DNA of 54,371 nt from Verrucomicrobiales bacterium (GCA_027489875.1 JAIXZE010000020.1:1-54371), one strand, 5' to 3'; counted from the first letter of the stretch, positions 1 to 8,421 are shown. Notes: a model not told the origin generated them from the sequence alone. Made by a program: numbers and translations.

Positions 1-413
1 AGGCAACTCAGGAAAGCCTCAAAGCCCGGCTGCTCAACCTCGTAGTCGAAAATCACTCGTGGAAAGTTGGTGCCAGGCAGTCGGAAACGCACGCACGGCG
101 CATCATCGGACCTGCGTGGAAGCTGCTCCCACGAGTCAACCTCTCGCCACTGGATTTGGAAACCACCTGAAATTGTCGGAAACTTCGTGATGCCGTCGGC
201 TGTGGCAACCGTTCGTGTGAACATGGAACCGATGGCGGCAGCGATGCCCATGATGCCGAAAACCGAGAAGGCAAAGGAGAACGGATGCGGGCCAACAACC
301 AGAAAGCAGGTGCCACCGGCAGCAACGAAAGCCAGACTCAGCACGACCGCAACGCCGCTCAAGACTTTGTTAGAGCGGCGTGGCCTGAAGATCATTTGTG
401 GCTGAGGTGTCAT
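1..413 (-). CDS. Membrane protein, C-terminus outside the window
   Basis: An open frame runs from an ATG at 413 to the left edge without a stop (137 codons seen). After a short basic start (MTPQPQMIFRPRRSNK) there are two hydrophobic segments, at about residues 17-38 and 41-62, joined by a short GPHPFS loop. A soluble domain with alternating strand-like residues follows. Two close transmembrane helices followed by a soluble tail resembles many small bacterial membrane proteins with PH-like domains, but I do not recognise the family. No clear Shine-Dalgarno sequence precedes the start. The frame has plausible codon use and membrane topology, so I regard it as a real gene. Function unknown. Confidence 0.6.
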   Translation of the reverse strand, partial: MTPQPQMIFRPRRSNKVLSGVAVVLSLAFVAAGGTCFLVVGPHPFSFAFSVFGIMGIAAAIGSMFTRTVATADGITKFPTISGGFQIQWREVDSWEQLPRRSDDAPCVRFRLPGTNFPRVIFDYEVEQPGFEAFLSC

Positions 414-519
414 GCGCGCTGGTTTCCCAACTCAAACGTCAGCCACGGAAGGCTGCCAGCAGGAGCCTCCGCATCGCCGCTCGGGGGGCAGGCGGCCGTT
501 CGCTGGACCGTCTTGCGGA

Positions 520-780
520 TCATTTCAGGACAAGCTGGCGCACGATACGTGTTGCGCGACCGCTGTCGTCATAGGCGATGCGAAGCTCCCAGCCCTCATT
601 TTGCCACACCTGTCCTGAGGACGACTGCGATGCTGGTTGCCCAAGGGTGTCCACGATCTGCTCTTTCATCATGCCTTCGCTGACAGCGGCCCAGGCCTTG
701 GGTGAAGTCTTCGTTCTTGTCGACGAGCACCCGGCGAGGCAGGCGACGGCAATCGTCAGCAGTGCGACCGTGGGCTTCAT
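520..780 (-). CDS. Small lipoprotein, BamE/SmpA-like
   Basis: 86 residues. The frame is open upstream to 837, but the start at 780 puts a lipoprotein signal directly at the N-terminus: MKPTVALLTIAVACLAGCSS with lipobox LAGC and Cys18 as the lipidated residue. The mature part contains SEGMMKEQIVDTLGQP, which resembles the BamE/SmpA pattern in which a short helix leads into LGxP, then a WxNEGWELRIAYDDSGRATRI strand pair. BamE-like lipoproteins sit in the outer membrane, but many small lipoproteins of this fold have unknown roles. It stands alone, upstream (in its own direction) of the partial membrane protein. Function is inferred from fold resemblance only. Confidence 0.65.
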   Translation of the reverse strand: MKPTVALLTIAVACLAGCSSTRTKTSPKAWAAVSEGMMKEQIVDTLGQPASQSSSGQVWQNEGWELRIAYDDSGRATRIVRQLVLK

Positions 781-876
781 GAGCGGAGGAACAGGAGGTT
801 GGGGAAGTTCGGTTCCAACTTCGCAGGCAGGTGACACCGATGTGTCACTGCCTGCGTCAGTCGTTACGCCAGAATT

Positions 877-953
877 GGCGACCCCACGGGGATTCGAACC
901 CCGGTTACTGCCGTGAAAGGGCGGTGTCCTAGGCCTCTAGACGATGGGGTCGC
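877..953 (-). tRNA. tRNA-Glu (anticodon TTC)
   Basis: The minus strand folds as a cloverleaf: acceptor GCGACCC (947-953) pairs with GGGTCGC (878-884), the T-loop reads GGTTCGAATCC, and the anticodon loop CTTTCAC carries TTC. No CCA is encoded at the 3' end; the bases after the discriminator are AAT. It lies about 87 bp downstream of the tRNA-Lys gene on the same strand, so the two may be co-transcribed. Confidence 0.93.
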
Positions 954-1039
954 AGAGCGTGCTCTTGGCTTACCTGCGGGAGGCACCGGTTGTCACGCCG
1001 GAATTTCCGCGGGGCAGTGTCTTGAGCCCGATTGCTGAC

Positions 1040-1114
1040 TGGTGGGTCGGCAGGGATTTGAACCCTGGACCAACGGCTTAAAAGGCCGCTGCTCTACCGC
1101 TGAGCTACCGACCC
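1040..1114 (-). tRNA. tRNA-Lys (anticodon TTT)
   Basis: Cloverleaf on the minus strand: acceptor GGGTCGG (1108-1114) pairs with CCGACCC, D-arm TAGCTCAGCGGTAGAGCA, anticodon loop CTTTTAA with anticodon TTT, T-loop GGTTCAAATCC. Discriminator A is followed by an encoded CCA (1040-1042), unlike the neighbouring tRNA-Glu. Confidence 0.95.
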
Positions 1115-1226
1115 ATTCAGCGGGGCGGGCACGGTACGCGGCAGAATCCCATGCGCAAGGAGCATTTTCTGGGAATTGCAGCCGCGGGGTGGTTTCTGGC
1201 GCTGGACCGGATCGGGAACCGGCAGG

Positions 1227-1374
1227 GAGCGGCGATTTCCTCATCGCTTTGGGATGGGCCCTGGAAAGGCGACCGGGACGTCGCCCCCCCGTCTATGAGC
1301 GGGGTGGCGATGTCCTCATCGCCTTGGGAAGGGTTCTTGGAAGGGCGACGAGGACGTCACCACACCGTTCCAGG
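1227..1374. repeat. Two tandem units of the nested-palindrome repeat (family 2 core)
   Basis: Two related units of about 70-75 bp lie head to tail (about 1227-1293 and 1297-1374). Each has a GGCGATGTCCTCATCGCC-type palindrome, a G-rich spacer with CTTGG, and a second palindrome of the GGCGACGAGGACGTCGCC type. Each palindrome can fold alone, and the two can also pair with each other. The same core recurs at 26035-26165 and 39040-39172, where it is bounded by terminal inverted repeats. I do not see those ends here, so this copy looks partial. Confidence 0.7.
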
Positions 1375-1384
1375 GGCGCGGCTT

Positions 1385-1768
1385 TCAGGCTCCGGCGGCG
1401 GCCTCGGCGAGGAGCCGTTCGATGGTCTTCAGGAAGACGGAGGTTTCGAAGGGTTTGGCGAGCACTTCAGAAGCGCCGAGGGTCTTGGCCATCTCGAGGT
1501 ATTCGCCGGCCGGCACACGCCCACCGCCGGAGATGGCGATCACGGGCAGCTTCGGGTCGGTGCGCCGCAGGTGGAGGACCACCTCGATACCGTCCTTCTC
1601 GGGCATGAGCAGGTCGGTGACGACGAGGTTGAAGTGGCCTGAGGGAACGATGCGCAGGGCATCCCGGCCATTGGATGCCTCGACGACCTGATATCCAGCG
1701 CGCTCCAAGGTCCGCCGAAGGAGCGAGCGCATGGCTTCGTCGTCATCGATGACCAGGATCCGGTTCAT
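1385..1768 (-). CDS. Single-domain response regulator (CheY-like receiver)
   Basis: 127 residues from the ATG at 1768, chosen because MNRILVIDDDEAMR is the canonical receiver start; the upstream extension is Arg/Pro-rich and unlike a domain. The acidic pair Asp8/Asp9, phosphoacceptor Asp52 in VVTDLLMPEKDG, Ser80 in VIAISGG and Lys105 in VLAKPF are all present, so it should accept phosphate from a histidine kinase. There is no output domain, so it probably acts through protein contacts or a phosphorelay. No kinase gene is adjacent. It is divergent from the CvpA-like gene across about 205 bp. Confidence 0.92.
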   Translation of the reverse strand: MNRILVIDDDEAMRSLLRRTLERAGYQVVEASNGRDALRIVPSGHFNLVVTDLLMPEKDGIEVVLHLRRTDPKLPVIAISGGGRVPAGEYLEMAKTLGASEVLAKPFETSVFLKTIERLLAEAAAGA

Positions 1769-1973
1769 TTGAGGATGTCTGGAACCTGCCCGAAACGCGG
1801 GACGCATGGAAGAACTTCATTGGTCCTTTTTGTGGCGTCCCGAAGGCTGTTTGGCACCGAGGCAAACGCCGTGGTAGGTCACTCCTTCAGGCCGCAAGGA
1901 TCTGGGCAGGTCGGTCGGACACGTCCCAAAGTTTCGGCGTGCGTCCGGAGCTCCATCTTTCTACGGTAGCCGA

Positions 1974-3338
1974 ATGCTCGTCTGGGTTTTCGCATTCCTC
2001 TTTGCCATGCTGTTTGGGGGCTTGGGCTACGGCTCCGGAGCCATCCGCATGTTGGTGGCGTTGATCGGCACGGTTGTTTCACTCGCGGTGATGGATCCGT
2101 TGGGTCGCTTGCTGGAGCCGGTGGCGGCGAAGGTTGCCGCGGACAACATCGCCCTCCGTGAGGGGCTACCCGGCTTCCTTGCCTTCGTCATCGTTTGGCT
2201 CGTGATCTACGGGTTGGGATTCCTCGCGCACCAGCCGGTGGTGCTGCACATGAAGTACAAGGAGGACGACGCGACCCGTGAATCCTTCGGGAAGATGAAT
2301 CAGGCGGGCGGAGCGGTGATCGGTCTTCTGATTGCCCTCATCGTGTTCTTCACGGCAGGCAAGCGGGTTTACGTCGGCGGTTACCTCACGGCCCAGACCA
2401 CGGGTGAAGGCGCGAACGAACCCGCGCTGGTGAAGTTGGGGACGTCGGCGCGGCGCTCGATGGCAGGGACGGCCTGGGAGCGGACCTTTGCCGCCTTGGA
2501 CAACACGCCGGCCCGTTTTTACGAGGTCTCCGATGTGTTGGGGTTGGTGTACGAGAATCCAGCCCTGCTGGAGTACCTCCGCGATTATCCCCCGTTCTAC
2601 GCGATGGAGGAGCGGCAGGAGGTCATCGACATCGCCGCCGATGCCGAGTTTCTGGATCTGCTCAAGACCAAGGCGGGATTCTCGCAGGTGGTCAACCACC
2701 CCAAGATCCGGGCGGTGCTCGCGAATCCTGAGTTGGTTGCCGCACTTTCCCAGACGGATCTGGTCGACTTCACGGCGTGGGTCAAAACGGGTGTTTCGCC
2801 GAAGTACGCGGATGAGAAGATCCTGGGCCGTTGGCGTGTGGACGTGGCCAACGTGCTCCTCAGCATGCGTCGTCAACGAGGCAACATCCCGCCGACGGAG
2901 TTTGCGGTCCTGCGTGCGGCTCTCAGTGCTGCCCTGACTCCCCTTCGGTTCCGTTTCTATACGGACGGCCGGTTTACGGTGGTTTCGACGGGCGGGGCTC
3001 CCGCCAATCCGGATGCTCCCGCCGAGGCGGCTCCCACAGCCGGTGCCGGTGCTGGCATGGATCCTGGGCTTGCCGCCCGGTACGGCCTGGGCGGTCGTGG
3101 GCAGGCGCGCCCCGCGGCGACCGAAGGTGGAGCCGCCGCCGCTCCGAAGGCCCCGCCGTTCAAGATGGATCTTTCCGGCGAAGGCCAATGGCAGCGCAAC
3201 CCTGACGGCAAGTACTCCCTGACGCACCCGGCGTTGTCCCGCGGTGGCAAGGTGGAGGCAACCATCAGCGATCTCGGTCGTGTGGTCGTGCCGCTGGTCG
3301 AAGCCAAGGGCTCGCTGGTGCTGTTGCCGTCGAACTGA
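1974..3338 (+). CDS. CvpA-like membrane protein with long C-terminal extension
   Basis: 454 residues. The first ~135 residues hold four hydrophobic segments in the arrangement of the CvpA (colicin V production) family: about 1-20, 24-44, 64-86 and 111-130. CvpA proteins are about 160-200 residues and affect envelope processes in ways that remain poorly defined. Here the membrane part is followed by an acidic helical region (about 190-320) and a Pro/Ala/Gly-rich linker with APAEAAPTAGAGAG-type sequence. A short beta-rich tail closes it (GEGQWQRNPDGKYSLTH...). The extension is not part of classical CvpA and its role is unknown. A strong convergent terminator follows at 3376-3407. Confidence 0.75.
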   Translation: MLVWVFAFLFAMLFGGLGYGSGAIRMLVALIGTVVSLAVMDPLGRLLEPVAAKVAADNIALREGLPGFLAFVIVWLVIYGLGFLAHQPVVLHMKYKEDDATRESFGKMNQAGGAVIGLLIALIVFFTAGKRVYVGGYLTAQTTGEGANEPALVKLGTSARRSMAGTAWERTFAALDNTPARFYEVSDVLGLVYENPALLEYLRDYPPFYAMEERQEVIDIAADAEFLDLLKTKAGFSQVVNHPKIRAVLANPELVAALSQTDLVDFTAWVKTGVSPKYADEKILGRWRVDVANVLLSMRRQRGNIPPTEFAVLRAALSAALTPLRFRFYTDGRFTVVSTGGAPANPDAPAEAAPTAGAGAGMDPGLAARYGLGGRGQARPAATEGGAAAAPKAPPFKMDLSGEGQWQRNPDGKYSLTHPALSRGGKVEATISDLGRVVVPLVEAKGSLVLLPSN

Positions 3339-3375
3339 CCTCCAGAACCGGAATCCTTGGGTCTCCGTACAGGAA

Positions 3376-3407
3376 AAGGCCCGGGTGGCATGTGCCACCC
3401 GGGCCTT
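3376..3407. terminator. Bidirectional intrinsic terminator
   Basis: A perfect inverted repeat, AAGGCCCGGGTGGCA (3376-3390) against TGCCACCCGGGCCTT (3393-3407), separated by TG. T-rich sequence follows on both strands (TTCTGTCTCTT on plus; CCTTTTCC on minus). It sits between the convergent CvpA-like gene and the anti-sigma-like gene, so it can stop transcription from both sides. Confidence 0.9.
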
Positions 3408-3445
3408 CTGTCTCTTGGGGTAACGAACCGGAAAGGTGCGGTGGG

Positions 3446-3943
3446 TCAGCGTTGCCACTCGATCCCTGACACCGTCATGGGTGTCAGGCGCAAGCCGTAG
3501 GGCGGGGGATTGGAGTCAATCGCGAGGATTTCGATGCGATAGCTCATGCCGGAAGGGAGCTGGAGGCGTTCGTGAACGGCAGGACTGGCGGCGGTGGCCG
3601 CAAGCCCTTGAGAGCTTCCGCCGAAGTCCAGACCTGCGGCCTGCGGGCGTTGAAGTGTCGTCTTCGGAGCCGGGCCGTTACGCAGGAAGAATCCGGTGAC
3701 GGCCAGGAGGGCAAGTCCGGAGCCGATCAGGGCGTTGGGTTGGCGCCACCATCCATTGCCACCGAGGAAGCCGGTAATCTGATCCCAGAAACCTCCGGAA
3801 GTGGGGGCGGCATCGCGTTCGATCCGAGCCCTGACCTGACTTGAGAAGTTCCGGAAGTAACCGGGGGGCGGCGTTTCGTGACGTTTGAGGGCCAGGAGCC
3901 GCCGGATCGCTTCGTTGTTGTCGGGAGGCAAGTCCATGTTCAT
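3446..3943 (-). CDS. Putative anti-sigma factor (single transmembrane segment)
   Basis: 165 residues. The start at 3943 overlaps the stop of the upstream ECF sigma gene as ATGA, the usual sign of translational coupling. The N-terminal part is cytoplasmic and charged (EAIRRLLALKRHETPPPGYF), followed by one transmembrane segment at about 69-87 (PNALIGSGLALLAVTGFFL). A periplasmic tail ends in SYRIEILAIDSNPPPYGLRL. Position, topology and coupling point to control of the sigma factor. I cannot see a zinc-binding HxxxCxxC motif, so it is not a ZAS-type anti-sigma. The assignment rests mainly on context. Confidence 0.65.
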   Translation of the reverse strand: MNMDLPPDNNEAIRRLLALKRHETPPPGYFRNFSSQVRARIERDAAPTSGGFWDQITGFLGGNGWWRQPNALIGSGLALLAVTGFFLRNGPAPKTTLQRPQAAGLDFGGSSQGLAATAASPAVHERLQLPSGMSYRIEILAIDSNPPPYGLRLTPMTVSGIEWQR

Positions 3944-4590
3944 CTCAAAAAGTCGGCAAGCCACGCCTGCAACTGCTGGCGGGCGTAGAACAGTCGGGAC
4001 CGCACGGTTCCGGGATTGCACTCGAGGATCTTCGCGATCTCGTCGTGCGGCAGTCCCTGGATGTCATGCAGTGTCACCACAGTCCGATGTTCTTCCGACA
4101 GCTTCTGCATGGCCGCGTTCAAACGCTCTCCCAGCTCCCGCAGGTTGATGTCGCGTCGGGGGTTCTTGTGGGAGATCAACTGGACGAGGTCCGGATCGTG
4201 TTCGGCGTTGAAATCGAGATCGTTCAGGGACAGGTGCTGGGTGCGGGCGCGACGGGTCTTGAGGTGGTTGAGGGTGTGGTTGACGGCGATTCGGTAGACC
4301 CACGTGTAGAAGCTGCTGTCGCCCTTGAAATTGCGGAGGGCCTTCCACGCCTTCACGAAGGCTTCCTGCGCCAGGTCCCCAGCGTCCTCGTGGTTGGACG
4401 TCATGTGGTACACCAAGGCATAGATCCGCTCCTGGTACCGCACGACAAGCTCGTCGAAGGCGTTGGCATCGCCCGATTGAGCGAGCCGGACGAGCTCGCG
4501 ATCCCCCGATTCATCGACGGGGGGAGCCGCGGGAACGGCAGTGGAAGGCCTTTCCGCGGGGAAGTCCATGAGGGCGATTGCGCCAGACAT
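3940..4590 (-). CDS. ECF-type RNA polymerase sigma factor (RpoE-like)
   Basis: 216 residues. After a 30-residue variable leader, sigma region 2 begins at DRELVRLAQSGDANAFDELV and contains the core-binding segment DLAQEAFVKAWKAL and the -10 recognition stretch FYTWVYRIAVNHTLNHLKT. Region 4 follows: LSEEHRTVVTLHDIQGLPHDEIAKIL and the helix-turn-helix GTVRSRLFYARQQL. This is the RpoE/SigW-type group. It lies 6 bp after the polyprenyl synthase gene and overlaps the anti-sigma-like gene by 4 bp, so the three form an operon. A role in envelope stress would be a reasonable inference. An alternative start at Met8 (4569) cannot be excluded. Confidence 0.95.
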   Translation of the reverse strand: MSGAIALMDFPAERPSTAVPAAPPVDESGDRELVRLAQSGDANAFDELVVRYQERIYALVYHMTSNHEDAGDLAQEAFVKAWKALRNFKGDSSFYTWVYRIAVNHTLNHLKTRRARTQHLSLNDLDFNAEHDPDLVQLISHKNPRRDINLRELGERLNAAMQKLSEEHRTVVTLHDIQGLPHDEIAKILECNPGTVRSRLFYARQQLQAWLADFLR

Positions 4591-4596
4591 GGCCCT

Positions 4597-5643
4597 TCAG
4601 ACACCAAGACTGGAAGTTTGTTGCGCGAGAAATCCAGGAAGTGCGTAGAGGGCGTGCGTCTCGGGAGTGTCGGGCAGCACCTTGGTGCACTCCCGTGCGG
4701 TATTCAGCAGTCCATCGATGACCTCACGGGAGGCTTCGAGGGCGTTGGATTGGTCCAACATCGCCCGTACCCCCACGAAGTAGGACGGATCCCAGGCGTC
4801 GAGCCACTGGATCATCTGTTGCCGGTCCGCTTCCCGGGCGTTTTCGAGGAAGATCAGGAGTGGAAGCGTGACCTTGCCCTTCGCGAGGTCGGTTCCCAGC
4901 GATTTGCCGGCGTCGTCCTCGGCTCCGTACAGATCAACCACGTCGTCGTAGATCTGATAGGCCGTGCCGAGCGCCAATCCATAGCGACGCAGGGCATCCC
5001 GCTGGGTTTGGGAGGCATCGGCCAGCCGTCCGCCCAGATCGCACGCCAAGGCGAAAAGCTCCGCGGTCTTCATTTCGAGGACCTTGTAGTACTCGGCCCG
5101 CGGAAGGTTCCAGCGACGTCGCCGATGGGATTGCAGGATTTCCCCGGCGCAGACGACGTGGGTGGAAAGGGCGACGGCCCGACAGACGTCCGCCGTCGAA
5201 AAGCTCGCCGCCAGCTTGAGGGCGTGGGCGAAGAGGCAATCCCCGACCAGAACCGCGATGTCGTTGCCCCAGCGCATGGCGAGGGTGGAACGGCCGCGGC
5301 GGAGGGAGGCTCCATCCATGATGTCATCATGGACCAGCGTGGCCAGATGGATCATCTCGATGATGGCTGCGAGCGAGATGTGATCGTCGTTCAGCTTGCC
5401 GCAGGCTCCTCCCGACAGGGCGACGAGTGCCGGCCGCAACTGTTTGCCTTGGTTGTCCAGGGCGTAGCGGGCGTACTCGGCAATCTCGGGCTCGAACTCG
5501 CGGACCTGGTCCACGAGGCGCCCGGAAACCTGTCCGAGGAACGATTTCACGGGAGCGACCACTTCTTCCCACGCGGCGCGGACGCGTCCGTTGGGATCGG
5601 TGGTGCTCAGATCAGGAATGACTTGGGGCGCAGGAACCGCCAT
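4597..5643 (-). CDS. Trans-polyprenyl diphosphate synthase
   Basis: 348 residues. It condenses isopentenyl diphosphate onto an allylic primer to make a long prenyl chain, usually for quinone side chains. The first aspartate-rich motif HDDIMD has its Asp pair at 106-107, the second motif YDDVVD starts at 233, and GKQLRPALV (about 66-74) and the KTAELF helix are present. The spacing fits octaprenyl/heptaprenyl synthases (IspB/HepT) better than the undecaprenyl cis-type. Product length cannot be read from the sequence. It heads an operon with the ECF sigma and anti-sigma-like genes and is divergent from uvrB across 119 bp. Confidence 0.93.
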   Translation of the reverse strand: MAVPAPQVIPDLSTTDPNGRVRAAWEEVVAPVKSFLGQVSGRLVDQVREFEPEIAEYARYALDNQGKQLRPALVALSGGACGKLNDDHISLAAIIEMIHLATLVHDDIMDGASLRRGRSTLAMRWGNDIAVLVGDCLFAHALKLAASFSTADVCRAVALSTHVVCAGEILQSHRRRRWNLPRAEYYKVLEMKTAELFALACDLGGRLADASQTQRDALRRYGLALGTAYQIYDDVVDLYGAEDDAGKSLGTDLAKGKVTLPLLIFLENAREADRQQMIQWLDAWDPSYFVGVRAMLDQSNALEASREVIDGLLNTARECTKVLPDTPETHALYALPGFLAQQTSSLGV

Positions 5644-5762
5644 TGGGGCTCACAGTATGGCTGCTCTGTGGGGGGGTCAACCGCCGGTCTGCGGGTATCT
5701 TTCCGCGGTCGCACCATTCCGTGCGGGAGTTGGACCCACAGCCTGAGTAGGGTTTCTGGACG

Positions 5763-7826
5763 ATGGCGGAGCGATTCGAGCTGGTTTCGGAATATGCGCC
5801 GGCCGGGGATCAGCCCGGGGCGATCGACAAATTGGTACGGGGTTTGGAGGCGGGCGTCCGCCATCAGGTCCTGCTCGGAGTCACGGGCTCCGGGAAGACG
5901 TTCACCACGGCGAATGTGGTGGCCCAACTCAACCGGCCGACGCTGGTCATCTCCCACAACAAGACCCTCGCCGCCCAGCTGTATTCCGAGTTCAAACACT
6001 TCTTCCCCAACAACGCCGTCGAGTACTTCGTCAGTTACTTCGATTTCTACCAACCCGAGGCGTACATCCCGCGGACCGACACGTTCATCGAGAAGGACAG
6101 TTCCATCAACGAGGAGATCGAACGTCTCCGTCTGAGCACGATGAACAGCCTGCTGACGCGGCGGGACGTGCTGGTCGTCGCCAGCGTCTCCTGCATCTAC
6201 GGCATCGGCAGTCGGGAGGACTACGAATCCATGGTGATCCCCCTGCGTGTCGGGCAGGCCGTCACCCGCGATCAATTGCTGTCGCGTCTGGTCGACCTGC
6301 AATACACGCGCAATGACTACGAGCTCACCCGTGGGAAGTTCCGTGCGCGCGGCGACGTCGTGGAGTTGCACCCGGCGTACACGGAGGATGCCGTGCGCAT
6401 CGAGTTCTTCGGGGATGAGATCGAGCGCTTCACGCGGTTTGAACCGCTCACGGGCGAGGTCCTGGAAGTGATGACCGCGCTGAATGTCTTTCCGAGCAAG
6501 CAGTTCGCCACACCGCAGGAAAAGGTGAACCGCGCCATCCTCTCCATCCGCGAGGAACTCGGCGAACGCATTGCGTGGTTCGAGAAGCAGGGGAAGCTCC
6601 TTGAAGCCCAGCGCATCAAGATGCGGACCGAGTTCGACCTCGAACAGCTCCAGGAGCTCGGGTTCTGCTCCGGCATCGAGAATTACTCGCGCCACATCTC
6701 CGCTCGCCCCCCGGGCGCCCGGCCAGGCGTCCTCCTCGACTTTTTTCCCGCCGATTACCTTCTCGTCATCGATGAATCCCACGCCACCCTCCCGCAGATC
6801 GGCGGCATGTACGCCGGCGATACCGCGCGGAAGAAAGTGCTCGTCGAACATGGGTTCCGCCTGCCCAGCGCCCTCGACAACCGCCCCCTGAACTTCGACG
6901 AGTTCCGCAGTGTTTCGCGGCAGGGCATCTACGTCAGCGCGACCCCCGGGCCGATCGAGTTGGGTTGGGCCGGTCAGGACAACATTGCCGAACAGATCGT
7001 GCGGCCCACCGGATTGGTGGATCCGGAGGCCGAGATCCGGCCGCTCGAAGGGCAGATCGACGACCTCATCGAGGAGATCCGGAAAACCGTCGAGAAGAAG
7101 GAACGGATCCTGGTCACCACCCTGACCAAGCGCACCGCCGAGGAACTCACCGACTACCTTCGGGACATCGGGATCCTCGTCCGGTACCTCCACAGTGAAA
7201 TCGACGCCATCGAACGGGTCGAGATCCTGCGGGCGCTTCGGCGTGGGGAGTTCGACGTGCTGGTCGGGATCAACCTTTTGCGCGAGGGGCTGGATCTACC
7301 TGAAGTTTCGCTCGTTGCCATCCTGGACGCCGACAAGGAGGGATACCTCCGGTCGGCGACCAGCCTGATCCAGACCGCCGGCCGTGCCGCGCGTCACCTG
7401 AACGGCCGCGTGATCCTGTACGCCGACGTTCGGACACAGAGCATCCAGAAGTTCCTGGCGGTGTCCGAATACCGACGCGGGCGTCAGTTGGCGTACAACC
7501 GCGAGCACGGCATCGTGCCGCGCGGCGTCCACCGCGCCGTCGAGGCGGGGCTGAGTTCCCAGCCTCAAGGGCGTGAGGCCGTCGCCGCCGCGCTCAATGA
7601 GTCGGTGGAGCAATTCGATTACGCCGAAACCTTGCGGGATCTCGAACAGGAGATGATCGCCGCCGCCGAAAATCTGGAGTTCGAGAAGGCGGCACTGCTC
7701 CGCGATCAGATCCGCGAACTCAAGGGACGCGTCGGAGGCGGTCCGATGAAATCGCCGGCAGCCGAAGCCGCGCGCCGCGGCGCGGGCAAGAAGGGTGGTT
7801 ACGGCCGGAAAGGCGGAAGGCGATGA
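5763..7826 (+). CDS. uvrB: Excinuclease ABC subunit B
   Basis: 687 residues, the normal length for UvrB, the damage-verification helicase-like subunit of nucleotide excision repair. Visible hallmarks are Walker A GVTGSGKT (39-46), the beta-hairpin region EYFVSYFDFYQPEAYIP that contacts damaged DNA, the DEAD-box-like VIDESH (about 335-340), and the helicase motifs SATPGPIEL, VGINLLREGLDLPE and QTAGRAARH. The C-terminal UVR motif that binds UvrA/UvrC is at about 624-656 (LRDLEQEMIAAAENLEFEKAA). The tail is Gly/Lys/Arg-rich. uvrA and uvrC are not nearby, and I see no clear LexA box in the 119-bp upstream region. Confidence 0.98.
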   Translation: MAERFELVSEYAPAGDQPGAIDKLVRGLEAGVRHQVLLGVTGSGKTFTTANVVAQLNRPTLVISHNKTLAAQLYSEFKHFFPNNAVEYFVSYFDFYQPEAYIPRTDTFIEKDSSINEEIERLRLSTMNSLLTRRDVLVVASVSCIYGIGSREDYESMVIPLRVGQAVTRDQLLSRLVDLQYTRNDYELTRGKFRARGDVVELHPAYTEDAVRIEFFGDEIERFTRFEPLTGEVLEVMTALNVFPSKQFATPQEKVNRAILSIREELGERIAWFEKQGKLLEAQRIKMRTEFDLEQLQELGFCSGIENYSRHISARPPGARPGVLLDFFPADYLLVIDESHATLPQIGGMYAGDTARKKVLVEHGFRLPSALDNRPLNFDEFRSVSRQGIYVSATPGPIELGWAGQDNIAEQIVRPTGLVDPEAEIRPLEGQIDDLIEEIRKTVEKKERILVTTLTKRTAEELTDYLRDIGILVRYLHSEIDAIERVEILRALRRGEFDVLVGINLLREGLDLPEVSLVAILDADKEGYLRSATSLIQTAGRAARHLNGRVILYADVRTQSIQKFLAVSEYRRGRQLAYNREHGIVPRGVHRAVEAGLSSQPQGREAVAAALNESVEQFDYAETLRDLEQEMIAAAENLEFEKAALLRDQIRELKGRVGGGPMKSPAAEAARRGAGKKGGYGRKGGRR

Positions 7827-7856
7827 GTCGTGGGGGAGTATGACGTGTGGAGTCGA

Positions 7857-7992
7857 CTGAAGGCCGGGTGCTCCCCCGCCCGGCGTAGTCCATGAAGCGC
7901 CGCGTGAGGGCACGCAGCCTACAAGCCATGAGACTGAAGGCCGGGTGCCCCCACCCGGCGCATCTATGCAGGCCGGGTTCGTCCCCGAACCC
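7857..7992. repeat. Cluster of four REP-like GC hairpins (family 3)
   Basis: Four short palindromic units fill the gap between uvrB and the next lipoprotein gene: about 7857-7884, 7897-7923, 7932-7960 and 7969-7992. Each pairs sequences such as GCCGGGTG with CACCCGGC around a 3-5 base loop, in alternating orientations. They match units at 14767-14864, 16524-16660 and 30485-30545. They are probably a dispersed REP-type family. Confidence 0.8.
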
Positions 7993-8033
7993 CTTGACCG
8001 CGTGGCGAGCGTGCACAGTTTGGTCCTCGCATC

Positions 8034-8375
8034 ATGAAATCGATTCTGAATTCCAACGGTCCGGCCGGGCGCACGATCCACCTGGCGGCCATGGCGGCCG
8101 TGTCTTTCGTCTTTGTCGGATGCGCGTCCCTGCGGCAATCGGGTGAATCCGAGGAAGTGGAGGTTCCGGTCCTCCTCGAGAACTGTCCTCCTCCCGTGCA
8201 GGCGGCCCTGTTGGCCGAGGCGTTCAAGGCCGGCGGCATCATCGGTGAGATCGAACGTGAGACGGAGAAGGATGGATCCGTGGTTTACGAGGGAACGGTC
8301 AACCTGTCGGGTGGCCGCGAGGTGGAGGTGGAGGTGGCCCCGGATGGCCGGGTGCTGGAAGTGGAAAAACCCTGA
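8034..8375 (+). CDS. Small lipoprotein with PepSY-like domain
   Basis: 113 residues. A hydrophobic signal ends in VFVGC, with Cys30 as the likely lipidated residue; the signal has an unusually long polar start (MKSILNSNGPAGRTIH). The mature part has CPPPVQAALLAEAFKAGGIIGEIERE, then EGTVNLSGGREVEVEVAPDGRVLEVEKP. This helix plus paired strands ending in 'aspartate-glycine-x-val-leu' is typical of PepSY-like domains, often found in exported proteins of unknown function. It lies 86 bp upstream of the GbsR-like regulator on the same strand. Confidence 0.75.
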   Translation: MKSILNSNGPAGRTIHLAAMAAVSFVFVGCASLRQSGESEEVEVPVLLENCPPPVQAALLAEAFKAGGIIGEIERETEKDGSVVYEGTVNLSGGREVEVEVAPDGRVLEVEKP

Positions 8376-8421
8376 GGTGAGCGGTGGTCCGCCTGGGGAA
8401 CTGGCAACTCCTCCGGCACCC

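Noticed and set aside
4045..6135. A 696-residue open frame on plus across the sigma and prenyl synthase genes
   Set aside because: It runs antisense to two well-recognised genes and has no recognisable domain.
7857..7992. CRISPR array
   Set aside because: Units are few, palindromic, in alternating orientation and unevenly spaced, with no spacer-like sequence of constant length and no cas genes.
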